Assembly: GCA_030426805.1 (NCBI GenBank)
Contig: JAUHXU010000005.1
Location: forward strand, 310,001 to 374,000
Source: a bacterium
Lineage (GTDB): Bacteria > Planctomycetota > JAFGQW01
DNA length: 64,000 nucleotides
Direction of reading: 5' to 3'
A program made the translations under genes and the position numbers. This document shows positions 33,788 through 42,156 of this stretch, one piece after another (positions within the stretch are counted from its first letter, which is position 1; the number at the start of each line of letters is the position of its first letter). Under the pieces are notes generated by a model. It saw nothing but the letters and a program-made list of their open reading frames with translations, was not told the DNA's origin and ran no database searches.

Positions 33788-35401
33788 GTGAGTGGCACGG
33801 ACGGTGCGGAGCGTCGACGACCGGCGCGGTGGGAATGGGCCGTCCTCGTGGGCGCGCTCGCCCTGTTCGCCGCCCAGGCCGCGCTGAGCGCCGAGCACAA
33901 ATCGCTCGTCTCGGATGCGTTCGCCCACTTCGCCTACGGCGAGTGGGTCCTCGGAAAGCCCTACGCGCCGGGGGACTCGAAGCTCGGCTGGGACGGCGTC
34001 GGCTCGGTCACGGCGCTCCACGTCGCGTCCGACCGGCTCCGCACGACGCTGACCCCGTGGCTCGGCACCCCCGACGACCCGGCCACGACGCAACTCGGCA
34101 CGATCGCGAGTCTGCGCTGGGCGCGACTGCCGTCCCTCGCGATGGGCGTGGTCCTGCTCCTCGGCATCTGGCTCGTGACGCGCCGGATCTTCGGCCCGAT
34201 CCCGGCCGCCTGCGCGGTGCTGGTCGGTGCCCTCGAGCCGAACCTGATCGGCCACACGCGCTTCATCGCCGCCGACATTCCGGGCGCGCTCGGCTTCTTC
34301 GCCGGCGGCATCGCGCTGCTCGGCTACGTGCGGCGCCCGACCCTCGTGCGCCTGCTCGTGCTCGGCGCGGCGCTCGCGATCGCCCAGGTCATCAAGTCGA
34401 CGAACCTGCTGCTCTACCCGATCACGGCAGGCGTCGTCGCGATCGACTGGATCCGGCGGCACCTCGACCGGGAGCGCCTCGTCGCATCGGTGGGCCGCGG
34501 CCTGCTGACGGCGATCGGCATGACGATCCTCTTCGGCGCGATGTTCATCGGCGCGCTGCAGGCGGCCTACGCGGGCGTCGATCGCACGCGCGATCGCATC
34601 GCCGCGGAAGCGCCGATCCCGAGCATCGTCACCCGCGAGCTCGGCGGCCCGCTGTGGGCGGCGCGGCCGTTCGTGCCCGAGGCCTACACGCGAACGTTCG
34701 CGCTCGCCCGCGCACACAACGCGATCGGCCATCCGTCCTACCTGTTCGGCGAGCGCCGTCAGCACGGCTGGGTGACCTACTTCCCGATCGCGATGGGATT
34801 GAAGACGCCGCTTCCGATCCTCGCGCTCGCGCTGCTCGGCCTGCTCGGTTTCGGATGGCGACGACCGGTGTCGTTCGCGCTGCTGCTGCTGCCGGCCGTG
34901 ATCTTCCTCGCGACGATGTGCCTCTACGTCGACGTGAACATCGGCGTGCGCCATGCGATCGCGGTCTATCCGGCACTCGTGATTTGCGCGGGCGTCGGCC
35001 TCGCGGGACTCGTGCGGCTCGCCAGGCGCGCGCGACCGGTGGGCGTCGCGCTCGCCGTTGCGCTCGTGTCGTGGGCCGGGTGGCAGGCCGCGGTCACCTA
35101 CCCGCACCACGCGTCCTACTTCAACGAGGTCGCGGGCGGCCCCTACGAGGGGTGGCGCTGCCTGCTGGATTCCAACGTCGACTGGAGTCAGGATCGGGGG
35201 CTCGCCGAACGGTGGGCGGCCGCACAATCTCGGCCCGTCGCCGTCAATCCACTGTCCCCGGCCCGCGGGCTCATCGTGATCCAGGCGAGCTACGTGATCG
35301 GCAACTCGCCCGAGCAGGCGGCGGCGTCCGCCTGGCTTCGCGAACACCACCACCCGATCGCTCGCCCCGCACCGTCCCTATTCGTCTACGACGTCCCGTA
35401 G
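33788..35401 (+). CDS. GT39-like polytopic glycosyltransferase
   Basis: 537 residues from GTG 33788 (GAGGAG nine bases upstream). A first helix (WAVLVGALALFAAQAALS) is followed by SLVSDAFAHFAYGEWVLG, the acidic first-loop motif of GT-C enzymes, then about ten TM helices (SLAMGVVLLLGIWLV, AALAIAQVIKSTNLLLYPI, FALLLLPAVIFLATMC). The soluble tail has CLLDSNVDWSQDRGLAERWA, which is common in this family. These proteins transfer sugars from polyprenyl-phosphate donors to proteins or lipids on the outer side of the membrane. The acceptor is unknown. A second member lies at 57071-58609. Confidence 0.85.
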   Translation: MSGTDGAERRRPARWEWAVLVGALALFAAQAALSAEHKSLVSDAFAHFAYGEWVLGKPYAPGDSKLGWDGVGSVTALHVASDRLRTTLTPWLGTPDDPATTQLGTIASLRWARLPSLAMGVVLLLGIWLVTRRIFGPIPAACAVLVGALEPNLIGHTRFIAADIPGALGFFAGGIALLGYVRRPTLVRLLVLGAALAIAQVIKSTNLLLYPITAGVVAIDWIRRHLDRERLVASVGRGLLTAIGMTILFGAMFIGALQAAYAGVDRTRDRIAAEAPIPSIVTRELGGPLWAARPFVPEAYTRTFALARAHNAIGHPSYLFGERRQHGWVTYFPIAMGLKTPLPILALALLGLLGFGWRRPVSFALLLLPAVIFLATMCLYVDVNIGVRHAIAVYPALVICAGVGLAGLVRLARRARPVGVALAVALVSWAGWQAAVTYPHHASYFNEVAGGPYEGWRCLLDSNVDWSQDRGLAERWAAAQSRPVAVNPLSPARGLIVIQASYVIGNSPEQAAASAWLREHHHPIARPAPSLFVYDVP

Positions 35402-35415
35402 CCGGCGGGTTTCGC

Positions 35416-35445
35416 TGGAGACGGTCGCGCGCGGCGGGTTATGAT
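35416..35445 (+). promoter_or_regulatory. Candidate sigma-70-type promoter of the lipoyl/terpenoid operon
   Basis: TGGAGA (35416-35421) and TATGAT (35440-35445) are separated by 18 bases and lie 36 bases upstream of the lipoyl-protein ATG. The -10 differs from consensus in one base, the -35 in two. It stands in the only sizable gap before the eight-gene operon. Confidence 0.5.
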
Positions 35446-35481
35446 GCCCCTTCGCCCCAGGACAGCCCGCCCGGAACACCG

Positions 35482-35943
35482 ATGCAAGCGCAGCGCATTC
35501 ACTACTCGCGGTCGCGGTTTTCGGCGTCGCTCCCCGACGACTGCCGCTACACCCCCGCGCACTTGTGGATGCGGCGCGACCCCGAGGCGGGCGACGCGGA
35601 TCGCTGGCTCGTCGGGTTCACGCGGTTCGCGACGCGCATGCTCGGCGAGGTCGTCGAGTTCGACCTCGAACCCGAGAACGGCGCGGCCGTGGCGAAGGGA
35701 GACGTGATCGGCTGGCTCGAGGGCTTCAAGGCGGTCACCGACATCTACGTGCCGTTCGACGGCCACTACGAAGGGACGAATCCGGCACTGGCCGATCGGG
35801 TCGATCTGATCGATCGACGCGGCCACGACGATGGCTGGCTCTACCGCTTGCGCGGCGAGCCGGGCGAAGACTGCATCGACGTGCACGGCTACATCGAAGT
35901 GCTCGATGCGACGATCGACAAGATGCTGGGAAAGACACGATGA
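35482..35943 (+). CDS. GcvH-like lipoyl-domain protein
   Basis: 153 residues. The lipoyl-acceptor region GWLEGFKAVTDIYVPFDG matches the ESVKAVSDVYSPVSG block of glycine cleavage H proteins, with K83 as the likely lipoylated lysine. CRYTPAHLWMR and WLVGFTRFATRMLGEVVEFD correspond to the H-protein N-terminal blocks (HEWV..VGIT..A...LGD). A longer-than-usual acidic C terminus follows. No gcvT, gcvP or lipoate ligase gene is nearby. Instead it opens an operon with a G3E GTPase, Fe-S proteins and prenyl-chain enzymes, so it probably acts as a dedicated carrier rather than in glycine cleavage. The stop overlaps the GTPase start by four bases. Confidence 0.85.
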   Translation: MQAQRIHYSRSRFSASLPDDCRYTPAHLWMRRDPEAGDADRWLVGFTRFATRMLGEVVEFDLEPENGAAVAKGDVIGWLEGFKAVTDIYVPFDGHYEGTNPALADRVDLIDRRGHDDGWLYRLRGEPGEDCIDVHGYIEVLDATIDKMLGKTR

Positions 35944-37046
35944 ACGACGAGCGCGCACACTACATCATGGTCGGGGGCTTCCTCGGCGCCGGCAAGACGA
36001 CGGCGCTGGCGCGGTTCGCGCACCACTTGACCGCGCGTGGCAAACGCGTCGGCCTGATCTGCAACGACCAGAGCAGCGGCCTCGTCGACACGGCGCTGCT
36101 CCAGGCGACCGGGCTCCCGGTCGAGGAGATCACGGGCGGCTGCTTCTGCTGCCGATTCGATTCGCTGCTCCAGGCGGCGGAGAGTCTCACGCGCGAGACG
36201 CGCCCCGACGTCTTTCTCGCCGAGCCGGTCGGGAGTTGCACCGACCTGATCGCGACGGTCAGCTACCCGCTGCGCCGGATCTACGGCGAGCGGTTCCGCG
36301 TCGCGCCGCTGAGCGTGCTCGTCGATCCCGTGCGGGCCGCGCGCGTGCTCGGCGTGCGCGACGGCAAGACGTTCTCCGAGAAGGTCGTCTACGTCTACCG
36401 CAAGCAGCTCGAAGAGGCCGACGTCATCGTCGTGAACAAGTGCGACGCGATCGACGACGCGCTGCGGACCGAGCTGGTCGCCGCGCTCGAACGCGCGTTT
36501 CCGAAGGCGACGATCTACTGCTGCTCGGTCAAGGACGGCACCGACGTCGAGTTGTGGTTCGACCACGTCTCCGGCGCCGCGGTCGGCACCGCGTCGCCAC
36601 TCGAGATCGACTACGACGTCTACGCCGACGGCGAGGCGCTGCTCGGCTGGCTCAACTGCACGGTGCGCGTCGCCGCGGCGTCGCCGATCGACGGCAACCA
36701 GCTGCTGCTGCGACTCGCGACCGGGATCCGCGATCGTATCGCCGCGCACGATGGCGGCATCGCACACCTGAAGATGACGCTCGACGCCGGCGACGCGACC
36801 GGGATGCTCTCGGTCGTGAGCCTCGTGGGCACCGACGAGGCGCCCGATCTGCGCGAGTCCGTCTTCGACCGTGTGGACGGCGGAAGCCTCGTGATCAACC
36901 TGCGCGCGGAGGCCGATCCGGCGCTGCTCGAGTCGTTGACGCGCGAAGCGCTCGACGCGGAGTCCGAGATCGACGCGACCGTCGAGCACCTCGAACAGCT
37001 CCGACCCGGTCGACCCGAACCGACGCATCGGATGAGTGCGTCGTGA
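35940..37046 (+). CDS. G3E-family GTPase, CobW/YjiA-like
   Basis: 368 residues. Walker A GGFLGAGKTT (K19), the metal-binding GCFCC motif at C68/C70/C71 (G-G-C-F-C-C), FLAEPVGSCTDL (Walker B/switch region) and VNKCDAID (NKxD guanine specificity) are all clear. The C-terminal part lacks the usual CobW_C His-rich tail. G3E GTPases deliver or insert metals (Zn, Co, Ni) or act as metallochaperones. The fused position between a lipoyl protein and Fe-S proteins suggests it matures one of the operon enzymes. ATGA overlap upstream and GTGA overlap downstream. Confidence 0.9.
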   Translation: MNDERAHYIMVGGFLGAGKTTALARFAHHLTARGKRVGLICNDQSSGLVDTALLQATGLPVEEITGGCFCCRFDSLLQAAESLTRETRPDVFLAEPVGSCTDLIATVSYPLRRIYGERFRVAPLSVLVDPVRAARVLGVRDGKTFSEKVVYVYRKQLEEADVIVVNKCDAIDDALRTELVAALERAFPKATIYCCSVKDGTDVELWFDHVSGAAVGTASPLEIDYDVYADGEALLGWLNCTVRVAAASPIDGNQLLLRLATGIRDRIAAHDGGIAHLKMTLDAGDATGMLSVVSLVGTDEAPDLRESVFDRVDGGSLVINLRAEADPALLESLTREALDAESEIDATVEHLEQLRPGRPEPTHRMSAS

Positions 37047-37399
37047 CCGACACCCGCCCCCGCATCCTCTACTGCAACTGCACGTATGCGCGCGTCGTGC
37101 CGCCGAGCGTCAAGCGCGACGTGTTGCGCCGTCTGAGCGACTCCGGCGTCGCGTTCGACGCGGTGCCGGACCTGTGCGACATGGCCGCGCGCAAAGACCC
37201 GGCGCTCGCCCGCATCGCCGCGTCGCCGTGCACCCGGATCGCCGCGTGCTACCCGCGCGCGGTGCGCTGGCTCTTCCACGCCGCCGGGCACCCGCTGCCG
37301 GACGACGGCGTGGACGTCTCGAACATGCGCGAGCAGACCGCCGACGAAGTGGTCGAGCGACTGCTCGCCGATACCGCACCCGCCGGGGAGGCGCGATGA
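37043..37399 (+). CDS. Cys-rich small protein of unknown function in the lipoyl/terpenoid operon
   Basis: 118 residues from GTG 37043, which overlaps the GTPase stop (GTGA). It begins TDTRPRILYCNCTYARVVPP; further cysteines occur in AVPDLCDMAARKDP, IAASPCTRIAACYP. The PRxLYCNCTYA pattern with several conserved-looking Cys suggests Fe-S or metal binding, similar in style to CCG or heterodisulfide-reductase-related domains, but I cannot name the family. No signal peptide. Position between a G3E GTPase and a ferredoxin-like protein supports a redox or metal role. Confidence 0.65.
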   Translation: MTDTRPRILYCNCTYARVVPPSVKRDVLRRLSDSGVAFDAVPDLCDMAARKDPALARIAASPCTRIAACYPRAVRWLFHAAGHPLPDDGVDVSNMREQTADEVVERLLADTAPAGEAR

Positions 37400-38289
37400 G
37401 CAAGACCGACGGCACGAACCTCCGCGTCGTGCTCTACGAGGGCCCCGGGAGCGAGCCGTTCGACGGCGATGCGCGGGCCGACGCGCTCGCGGCACTGCTC
37501 GACAACGGCTTCGAGGTCACGCGCCCGGCGCTCGGCGGCGAGGTCGCCGACGCCGACGACTCGCCCGTGCTCGTGCTCGGCCGCTTCGACGCCGAGACCG
37601 CCCCGGCCGACCGCGACCGCGTCGCGTTCCGCGACGTCACCGACCGCTCGGCCGACGACGTCGTCGCACTCGCGCGCGACGCGCGCGACGAGACCGGCGC
37701 ACGTGCACTCGACGCGTGGAAGCCGTGGTTCCCGGTCATCGACTACGACCGCTGCACGAATTGCATGCAGTGCCTGACCTTCTGCCTGTTCGACGTCTAC
37801 GGCGTGGACGCCGACAAGCAGATCCAGGTGCAGAACGAGAGCAACTGCAAGACCGATTGCCCCGCGTGCTCGCGCGTGTGCCCCGAGGTCGCGATCCTGT
37901 TCCCGAAGTACAAGAAGGGCCCGATCAACGGCGACGTGGTCCGCGCGGAGGACGTCCAGCGCGAGGCGATGAAGGTCGACATCTCGGCGTTGCTCGGCGG
38001 CGACCTCTACGGCTCGCTCCGCAACCGCCAGCGCGAGGCGCGCGAGCGCTTCTCGACCGAGCGCGACGAGTCGCGTGCGCTGCTCGAGCGCAAGCGCTGC
38101 CTGACGAAGCTGCAGAAGGACCTCGACATCCCGAACGAGGTGCTGATGTCGCTGCCGTCGACCGAGGCGATCGAGGAGCGCGCGGCACGCGCGAAGGCGA
38201 AGCTCGCGCGCCGGCAATCGGAATCGCAATCGGTCAAGGACCGCGATGCGCCCGCGCCCGGTCCGACCGAAGACGACTGGGGGATCTGA
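37396..38289 (+). CDS. Two-cluster [4Fe-4S] ferredoxin-domain protein
   Basis: 297 residues. Residues 1-105 form an acidic alpha/beta domain of unknown type. The ferredoxin core has C120-x2-C123-x2-C126-x3-C130 and C151-x3-C155-x2-C158-x3-C162-P, each able to hold a [4Fe-4S] cluster. The C-terminal 120 residues are helical and highly charged (coiled-coil-like, RQREARERFSTERDESRALLERK). It probably passes electrons to the radical SAM enzyme downstream or to a lipoyl disulfide. Overlaps the Cys-rich gene stop by four bases. Confidence 0.85.
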   Translation: MSKTDGTNLRVVLYEGPGSEPFDGDARADALAALLDNGFEVTRPALGGEVADADDSPVLVLGRFDAETAPADRDRVAFRDVTDRSADDVVALARDARDETGARALDAWKPWFPVIDYDRCTNCMQCLTFCLFDVYGVDADKQIQVQNESNCKTDCPACSRVCPEVAILFPKYKKGPINGDVVRAEDVQREAMKVDISALLGGDLYGSLRNRQREARERFSTERDESRALLERKRCLTKLQKDLDIPNEVLMSLPSTEAIEERAARAKAKLARRQSESQSVKDRDAPAPGPTEDDWGI

Positions 38290-38290
38290 C

Positions 38291-39502
38291 GTGGCCGGCA
38301 CCTTCGCGATGGCGTCCCTCGGTTGGCGGATCTTCCGATCGACCGACACGCGGCTGCTGTGGAAGTTCGCCTACAACTTCGGCTACAAAGGCGTCCGCTC
38401 GGTGCAGCGGCACAAGAAACGGCTGAAGCGCGGCGTGACCTTCCCACCGTTTCTCTACATCTCGATCACCAACGGCTGCAACCTGCGCTGCCAGGGCTGC
38501 TGGGTCGACGTCGACAAGCCGGCGAACATGATCCCGTTCGAGGAACTCGATCGGCTCGTCACGAGCGCGAAGGCACACGGCAACCGCTTCTTCGGGATCC
38601 TCGGCGGCGAGCCGTTCCTCCATCCCGATCTGATTCGGCTGCTCGAAGCGCACCCGGACTGCTACTTTCAGATCTTCACGAACGGCCACCCGATCACCGA
38701 CAAGAAGGCGGCCGAACTCCGACGCGTCGGCAACGCGACCCCGCTGATCTCGGTCGAGGGGACCGAGTCGGTCAGCGACACGCGCCGCGGCCGCACCGGC
38801 GTCCTGAATCGCACGCTCGCCGGGATCGAGGCGTGTGTGCGCAATCGGCTGATCACCGGCGTCGCGACGAGCGTGTGCGCGAGCAACCTCGACGACCTCG
38901 TCCAGGAAGCGTGGATCGATCGCTTGATCGAGATGGGCGTCCACTACGCGTGGTTCCACACCTACCGGCCGGTCGGCCCGGTGGCGAATGCCCAGCTCGC
39001 GCTCGCGCCCGAGCAGGTTCGCCGCGTGCGCCGCTTCGTGATGGACATGCGCAACCGCAAGTCGATCGGGCTCGTCGATGCGTATTGGGACGACAAGGGG
39101 CAGGCGCTCTGCCCCGCAGCCACCGGGATCAGTCACCACATCGGCCCGTTCGGTGACGTCGAGCCGTGCCCGATCGTGCAGTTCGCGAACGAGACGATCC
39201 GCGACCACGAGGGCGACATCTACCAGACGATCACGAAGTCCGCGTTGCTCGCGGATTTCCGAAAGACGGCCGCGGAGACCACGCGTGGCTGTATCGTGTT
39301 GGAGCGCCCGGACCTGCTGAAGGCGATGGCCGAGCGGCACGGTAGCCGGGACACGACGCTTCGGCGGACCGCGTTCGCGGAACTCGACACGATGCAAGGC
39401 CGCCCGAGCCAACACGATCCGGGCAACGAGATCCCCGAGGAGAACTGGTTCTATCGCTTCGCGAAGAAGCACTGGTTCTTCGGGTTTGGAGCATACACGT
39501 GA
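38291..39502 (+). CDS. Radical SAM enzyme with partial SPASM-like C terminus
   Basis: 403 residues from GTG 38291, one base after the ferredoxin stop (TGACGTG). The radical SAM site is C63-x3-C67-x2-C70 in TNGCNLRCQGCWVDVDKP, followed by FFGILGGEPFLHPDL (SAM binding). Downstream cysteines (QALCPAATGISHHIGPFGDV, EPCPI and TRGCIVLERP) resemble a twitch/SPASM auxiliary cluster region. The N terminus has an amphipathic/basic stretch (LLWKFAYNFGYKGVRSVQRH), which may contact membrane or a hydrophobic substrate. The stop overlaps the DUF116-prenyl synthetase start (ATGAG/GTGAG), so it is translationally coupled. Substrate unknown; a prenyl or polycyclic product is plausible. Confidence 0.9.
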   Translation: MAGTFAMASLGWRIFRSTDTRLLWKFAYNFGYKGVRSVQRHKKRLKRGVTFPPFLYISITNGCNLRCQGCWVDVDKPANMIPFEELDRLVTSAKAHGNRFFGILGGEPFLHPDLIRLLEAHPDCYFQIFTNGHPITDKKAAELRRVGNATPLISVEGTESVSDTRRGRTGVLNRTLAGIEACVRNRLITGVATSVCASNLDDLVQEAWIDRLIEMGVHYAWFHTYRPVGPVANAQLALAPEQVRRVRRFVMDMRNRKSIGLVDAYWDDKGQALCPAATGISHHIGPFGDVEPCPIVQFANETIRDHEGDIYQTITKSALLADFRKTAAETTRGCIVLERPDLLKAMAERHGSRDTTLRRTAFAELDTMQGRPSQHDPGNEIPEENWFYRFAKKHWFFGFGAYT

Positions 39503-41277
39503 GCGCCACCGACAACGGCACGCCGAACACGCAGACGAACGGCCTGCAGACGAACGGCACGCCACTGAAGCTGCCCGCGAAGATCCCGCTGCAGCGCTAC
39601 CGTCGCGCGCAGTCGAACATCCCCGACGACAAGGGCGACCGAACTCGCCTGAAGCGTCTCGCCGCGGAGCGCATCGCGGCAGCCGGTGTCGTGCCGCCCC
39701 TGGGCGCCGACGAACTCGCGGAACACGCGCACGCGATCCTCGCGGCAGCCGGCCTCGAGCCGATCTACGAACACTACGCGACGATTCTCGTCAGCAACGA
39801 AGCGTGGCGCGACGCGCTCGCCCGCGTCCCGTTCGAGCGCCGGCTCCTGCTCCTGCCGAAGTGCCTGCGCATCGAGGAGCGCTGCCCCGCACCGTTCGAC
39901 GAGTTCGGCCTGCTCTGCAAGGAGTGCGGCCTGTGCTCGATCCAGGACCTGACGGTCGAGGCCGAACGCCTCGGCTACGCGGTGCTCGTCGCCGAAGGCT
40001 CGGCGATCGTGCGCAAGATGATCGAGACCGGCAAGATCGACGCGATCGTCGGTGTGAGCTGCATCAACGTGCTGGAGAAGTGCTTCCCGCACATGGAAGC
40101 GGCCGCGATCCCCGGCGTCGCGATCCCGCTCCTGCAGGACGACTGCATCAACACGACCGTCGACCTCGACTGGGTGTGGGACGTAATCCACCTCACGTCG
40201 GACGACAAGACGTATCGGCTCGACCTCGAGCGGCTTCGCGCCGACGTGCAGGGCTGGTTCTCGGCGGACTCGCTGGCCGAGATCATGGGCCCGGCCGACG
40301 ACCCGACCGCGACGACCGCCCGCGAGTGGCTCGCACGCGACGGCAAGCGCTGGCGCCCCTACCTCGCGACGTGCGCCTACACCGCACTGCGAACCGACGC
40401 CGGCGACACGATCGACGCCGCGAGCCTCGACCTGAAGAAGACCGCCGTCGCGGTCGAGTGCTTCCACAAGGCGTCGCTGATCCACGACGACATCGAGGAC
40501 GACGACGCCGAGCGCTACGGGCAGCCCACGCTGCACGAACAGACCGGCGTGCCGATCGCGATCAACGTCGGCGACTTCCTGCTCGGCGAAGGCTACCGAC
40601 TGCTGGGCGAGCTGTCGGCCGACGCGCAGGTCCGCGTCGACATGCTCCGGATCGCCGCCGAGGGTCACCTCGCGCTCAGCCGGGGCCAGGGGCGCGAGCT
40701 CGCGTGGACCGCGAAGCCGTCGCCCCTGCCGTCGATCGAAGTGCTCGACATCTTCCGCGAGAAGACCGCCGCCGCGTTCGAGGTCGCGCTTCGACTCGGC
40801 GCCTGCTTGGGCGGGGCCGACGACGCCACGCACGACGTGCTGCGCCGCTACAGCGAGTCGATCGGGATCGCGTATCAGATCCGCGACGACCTCGACGACC
40901 ACGCCGGCGACGCGAACGACGTCGAGGAGATGCGGCTGTCGCTGATCGTCGCGATCGCGCACAAGCGCGCCGAGGGCGACGCGGAGAAGGCGGTCGTCGA
41001 AGCGCTCTTCGCGCCGGACACCCGCTACGCCGATATCGCACCCGAACTGCGGCGGATCTTCGAGCAACGCGACGTCGTCACGAAAGCCGACGAGCTGCTC
41101 CAAGCGTACCGCGAAGACGCGGTGCGGTCGCTCCGCACGCTGTCGAGTCCGACGCTCAAGGGACTGCTCCGGCGCGTCGTCGGCAAGATCTTCGGCGACG
41201 ACCTGATCGAGGGCTACTGCAGCGAGTTCGAGGCGCGCAACCGCACGCCGGCCTTCGAGACTGGCGACGCGCGCTGA
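39499..41277 (+). CDS. DUF116-polyprenyl synthetase fusion
   Basis: 592 residues from GTG 39499 (overlapping the radical SAM stop by four bases). Residues about 95-230 are a DUF116-like Cys-rich domain: LLLLPKCLRIEERCPAPF, C122 and C129, then LLCKECGLCS with C140, C143, C146, then VSCINVLEKCFP. Residues about 275-560 form an all-alpha trans-prenyltransferase: KRWRPYLATCAYTAL, first Asp-rich motif D330-D331-I-E-D334 in HDDIEDDD, GIAYQIRDDLDDHAGD with second motif D463-D467. This unites prenyl-diphosphate chain elongation with an Fe-S or zinc module. Usual polyprenyl synthetases are ~300-340 residues and lack DUF116. The fusion probably ties prenyl supply to the neighbouring redox proteins. Confidence 0.9.
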   Translation: MSATDNGTPNTQTNGLQTNGTPLKLPAKIPLQRYRRAQSNIPDDKGDRTRLKRLAAERIAAAGVVPPLGADELAEHAHAILAAAGLEPIYEHYATILVSNEAWRDALARVPFERRLLLLPKCLRIEERCPAPFDEFGLLCKECGLCSIQDLTVEAERLGYAVLVAEGSAIVRKMIETGKIDAIVGVSCINVLEKCFPHMEAAAIPGVAIPLLQDDCINTTVDLDWVWDVIHLTSDDKTYRLDLERLRADVQGWFSADSLAEIMGPADDPTATTAREWLARDGKRWRPYLATCAYTALRTDAGDTIDAASLDLKKTAVAVECFHKASLIHDDIEDDDAERYGQPTLHEQTGVPIAINVGDFLLGEGYRLLGELSADAQVRVDMLRIAAEGHLALSRGQGRELAWTAKPSPLPSIEVLDIFREKTAAAFEVALRLGACLGGADDATHDVLRRYSESIGIAYQIRDDLDDHAGDANDVEEMRLSLIVAIAHKRAEGDAEKAVVEALFAPDTRYADIAPELRRIFEQRDVVTKADELLQAYREDAVRSLRTLSSPTLKGLLRRVVGKIFGDDLIEGYCSEFEARNRTPAFETGDAR

Positions 41278-41291
41278 CGCTTCGGCTCGAG

Positions 41292-42155
41292 ATGCTGCAG
41301 GTCGCGCGGCTGGCGCCCGACGTGCTCGGCGATGCCAGCGATCGCGTGGCGACGTTCCTGCTCGACCAGCTCGCCGACGACGGCGGCGCACGCGACCGAA
41401 CCGGCGCCAGCGACCTCTACTACACGGTCTTCCTGCTCGAGGGGCTGGTGGCGCTCCGTCGCGACGTGCCGGTCGAACGCGTGCGCGGGTTCCTCACGAC
41501 GTTCGACGACGGCGGCGACCTCGACCTCGTCCACCGCACGTGCCTCGCGCGCTGCTGGGCGACGCTTCCGACCGGCGCCCCCGAGCCGGTCCGCACCCGG
41601 CTCGCCGGACACATCGGCGCACACCGCGCCGCCGACGGCGGCTTCGCGCCGGAGCCCGACGCCGCGCACGGCACCGCGTATCACGCGTTCCTCGCGACCG
41701 GCGCGCTCGAAGATCTCGGTGCCCCGCCCGCCGATGCCGCGCGGATCGCCGATGCCGTCGCGGCGCTCGCCAACGCCGACGGCGGCTTCGCCAGTCGCGC
41801 CGGCGTGCCCGGGGCCACCGTGCCGACGACCGCGGCCGCGGTGACGTTGCTCCGGCACCTCGGTGCACCGGCACCGAAGCGTGCCACCGACTGGCTGCTG
41901 GGCTGCGCACACCCCGAGGGCGGCTTCCGCGCCACCCCCGACGCGCCGATTCCCGACCTGCTGTCGACCGCGACCGCGCTGCACGCCCTCGCGGGTGCGC
42001 ATGCACCGCTCGCGGCACTCCGCGAACCCACGCTCGACTTCATCGACACGCTGTGGACCGGCCAGGCGTTCTGCGGCAACTGGACCGACGACGAACTCGA
42101 CTGCGAGTACGCCTACTACGCGCTGCTCGCCCTGGGGCACCTGAGCCTTGCGTGA
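41292..42155 (+). CDS. Prenyltransferase/squalene-oxidase-repeat (alpha/alpha-barrel) protein
   Basis: 287 residues from ATG 41292, 14 bases after the fusion gene stop. Repeats of the alpha/alpha-toroid type are visible: HIGAHRAADGGFAPEPDAAH, AVAALANADGGFASRAGVPG and LLGCAHPEGGFRATPDAPI, each followed by a helix pair. These GGF-type repeats occur in the beta subunits of protein prenyltransferases and in triterpene cyclases. The length is that of a single alpha/alpha barrel. No DXDD acid motif is present, so it may be a non-catalytic partner of the larger cyclase-like protein encoded next, with which it overlaps or abuts. Confidence 0.75.
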   Translation: MLQVARLAPDVLGDASDRVATFLLDQLADDGGARDRTGASDLYYTVFLLEGLVALRRDVPVERVRGFLTTFDDGGDLDLVHRTCLARCWATLPTGAPEPVRTRLAGHIGAHRAADGGFAPEPDAAHGTAYHAFLATGALEDLGAPPADAARIADAVAALANADGGFASRAGVPGATVPTTAAAVTLLRHLGAPAPKRATDWLLGCAHPEGGFRATPDAPIPDLLSTATALHALAGAHAPLAALREPTLDFIDTLWTGQAFCGNWTDDELDCEYAYYALLALGHLSLA

Positions 42156-42156
42156 C

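Noticed and set aside
35482..35943. Start of a glycine cleavage operon
   Set aside because: No gcvT, gcvP or lpd follows; the next genes are a G3E GTPase and Fe-S proteins.
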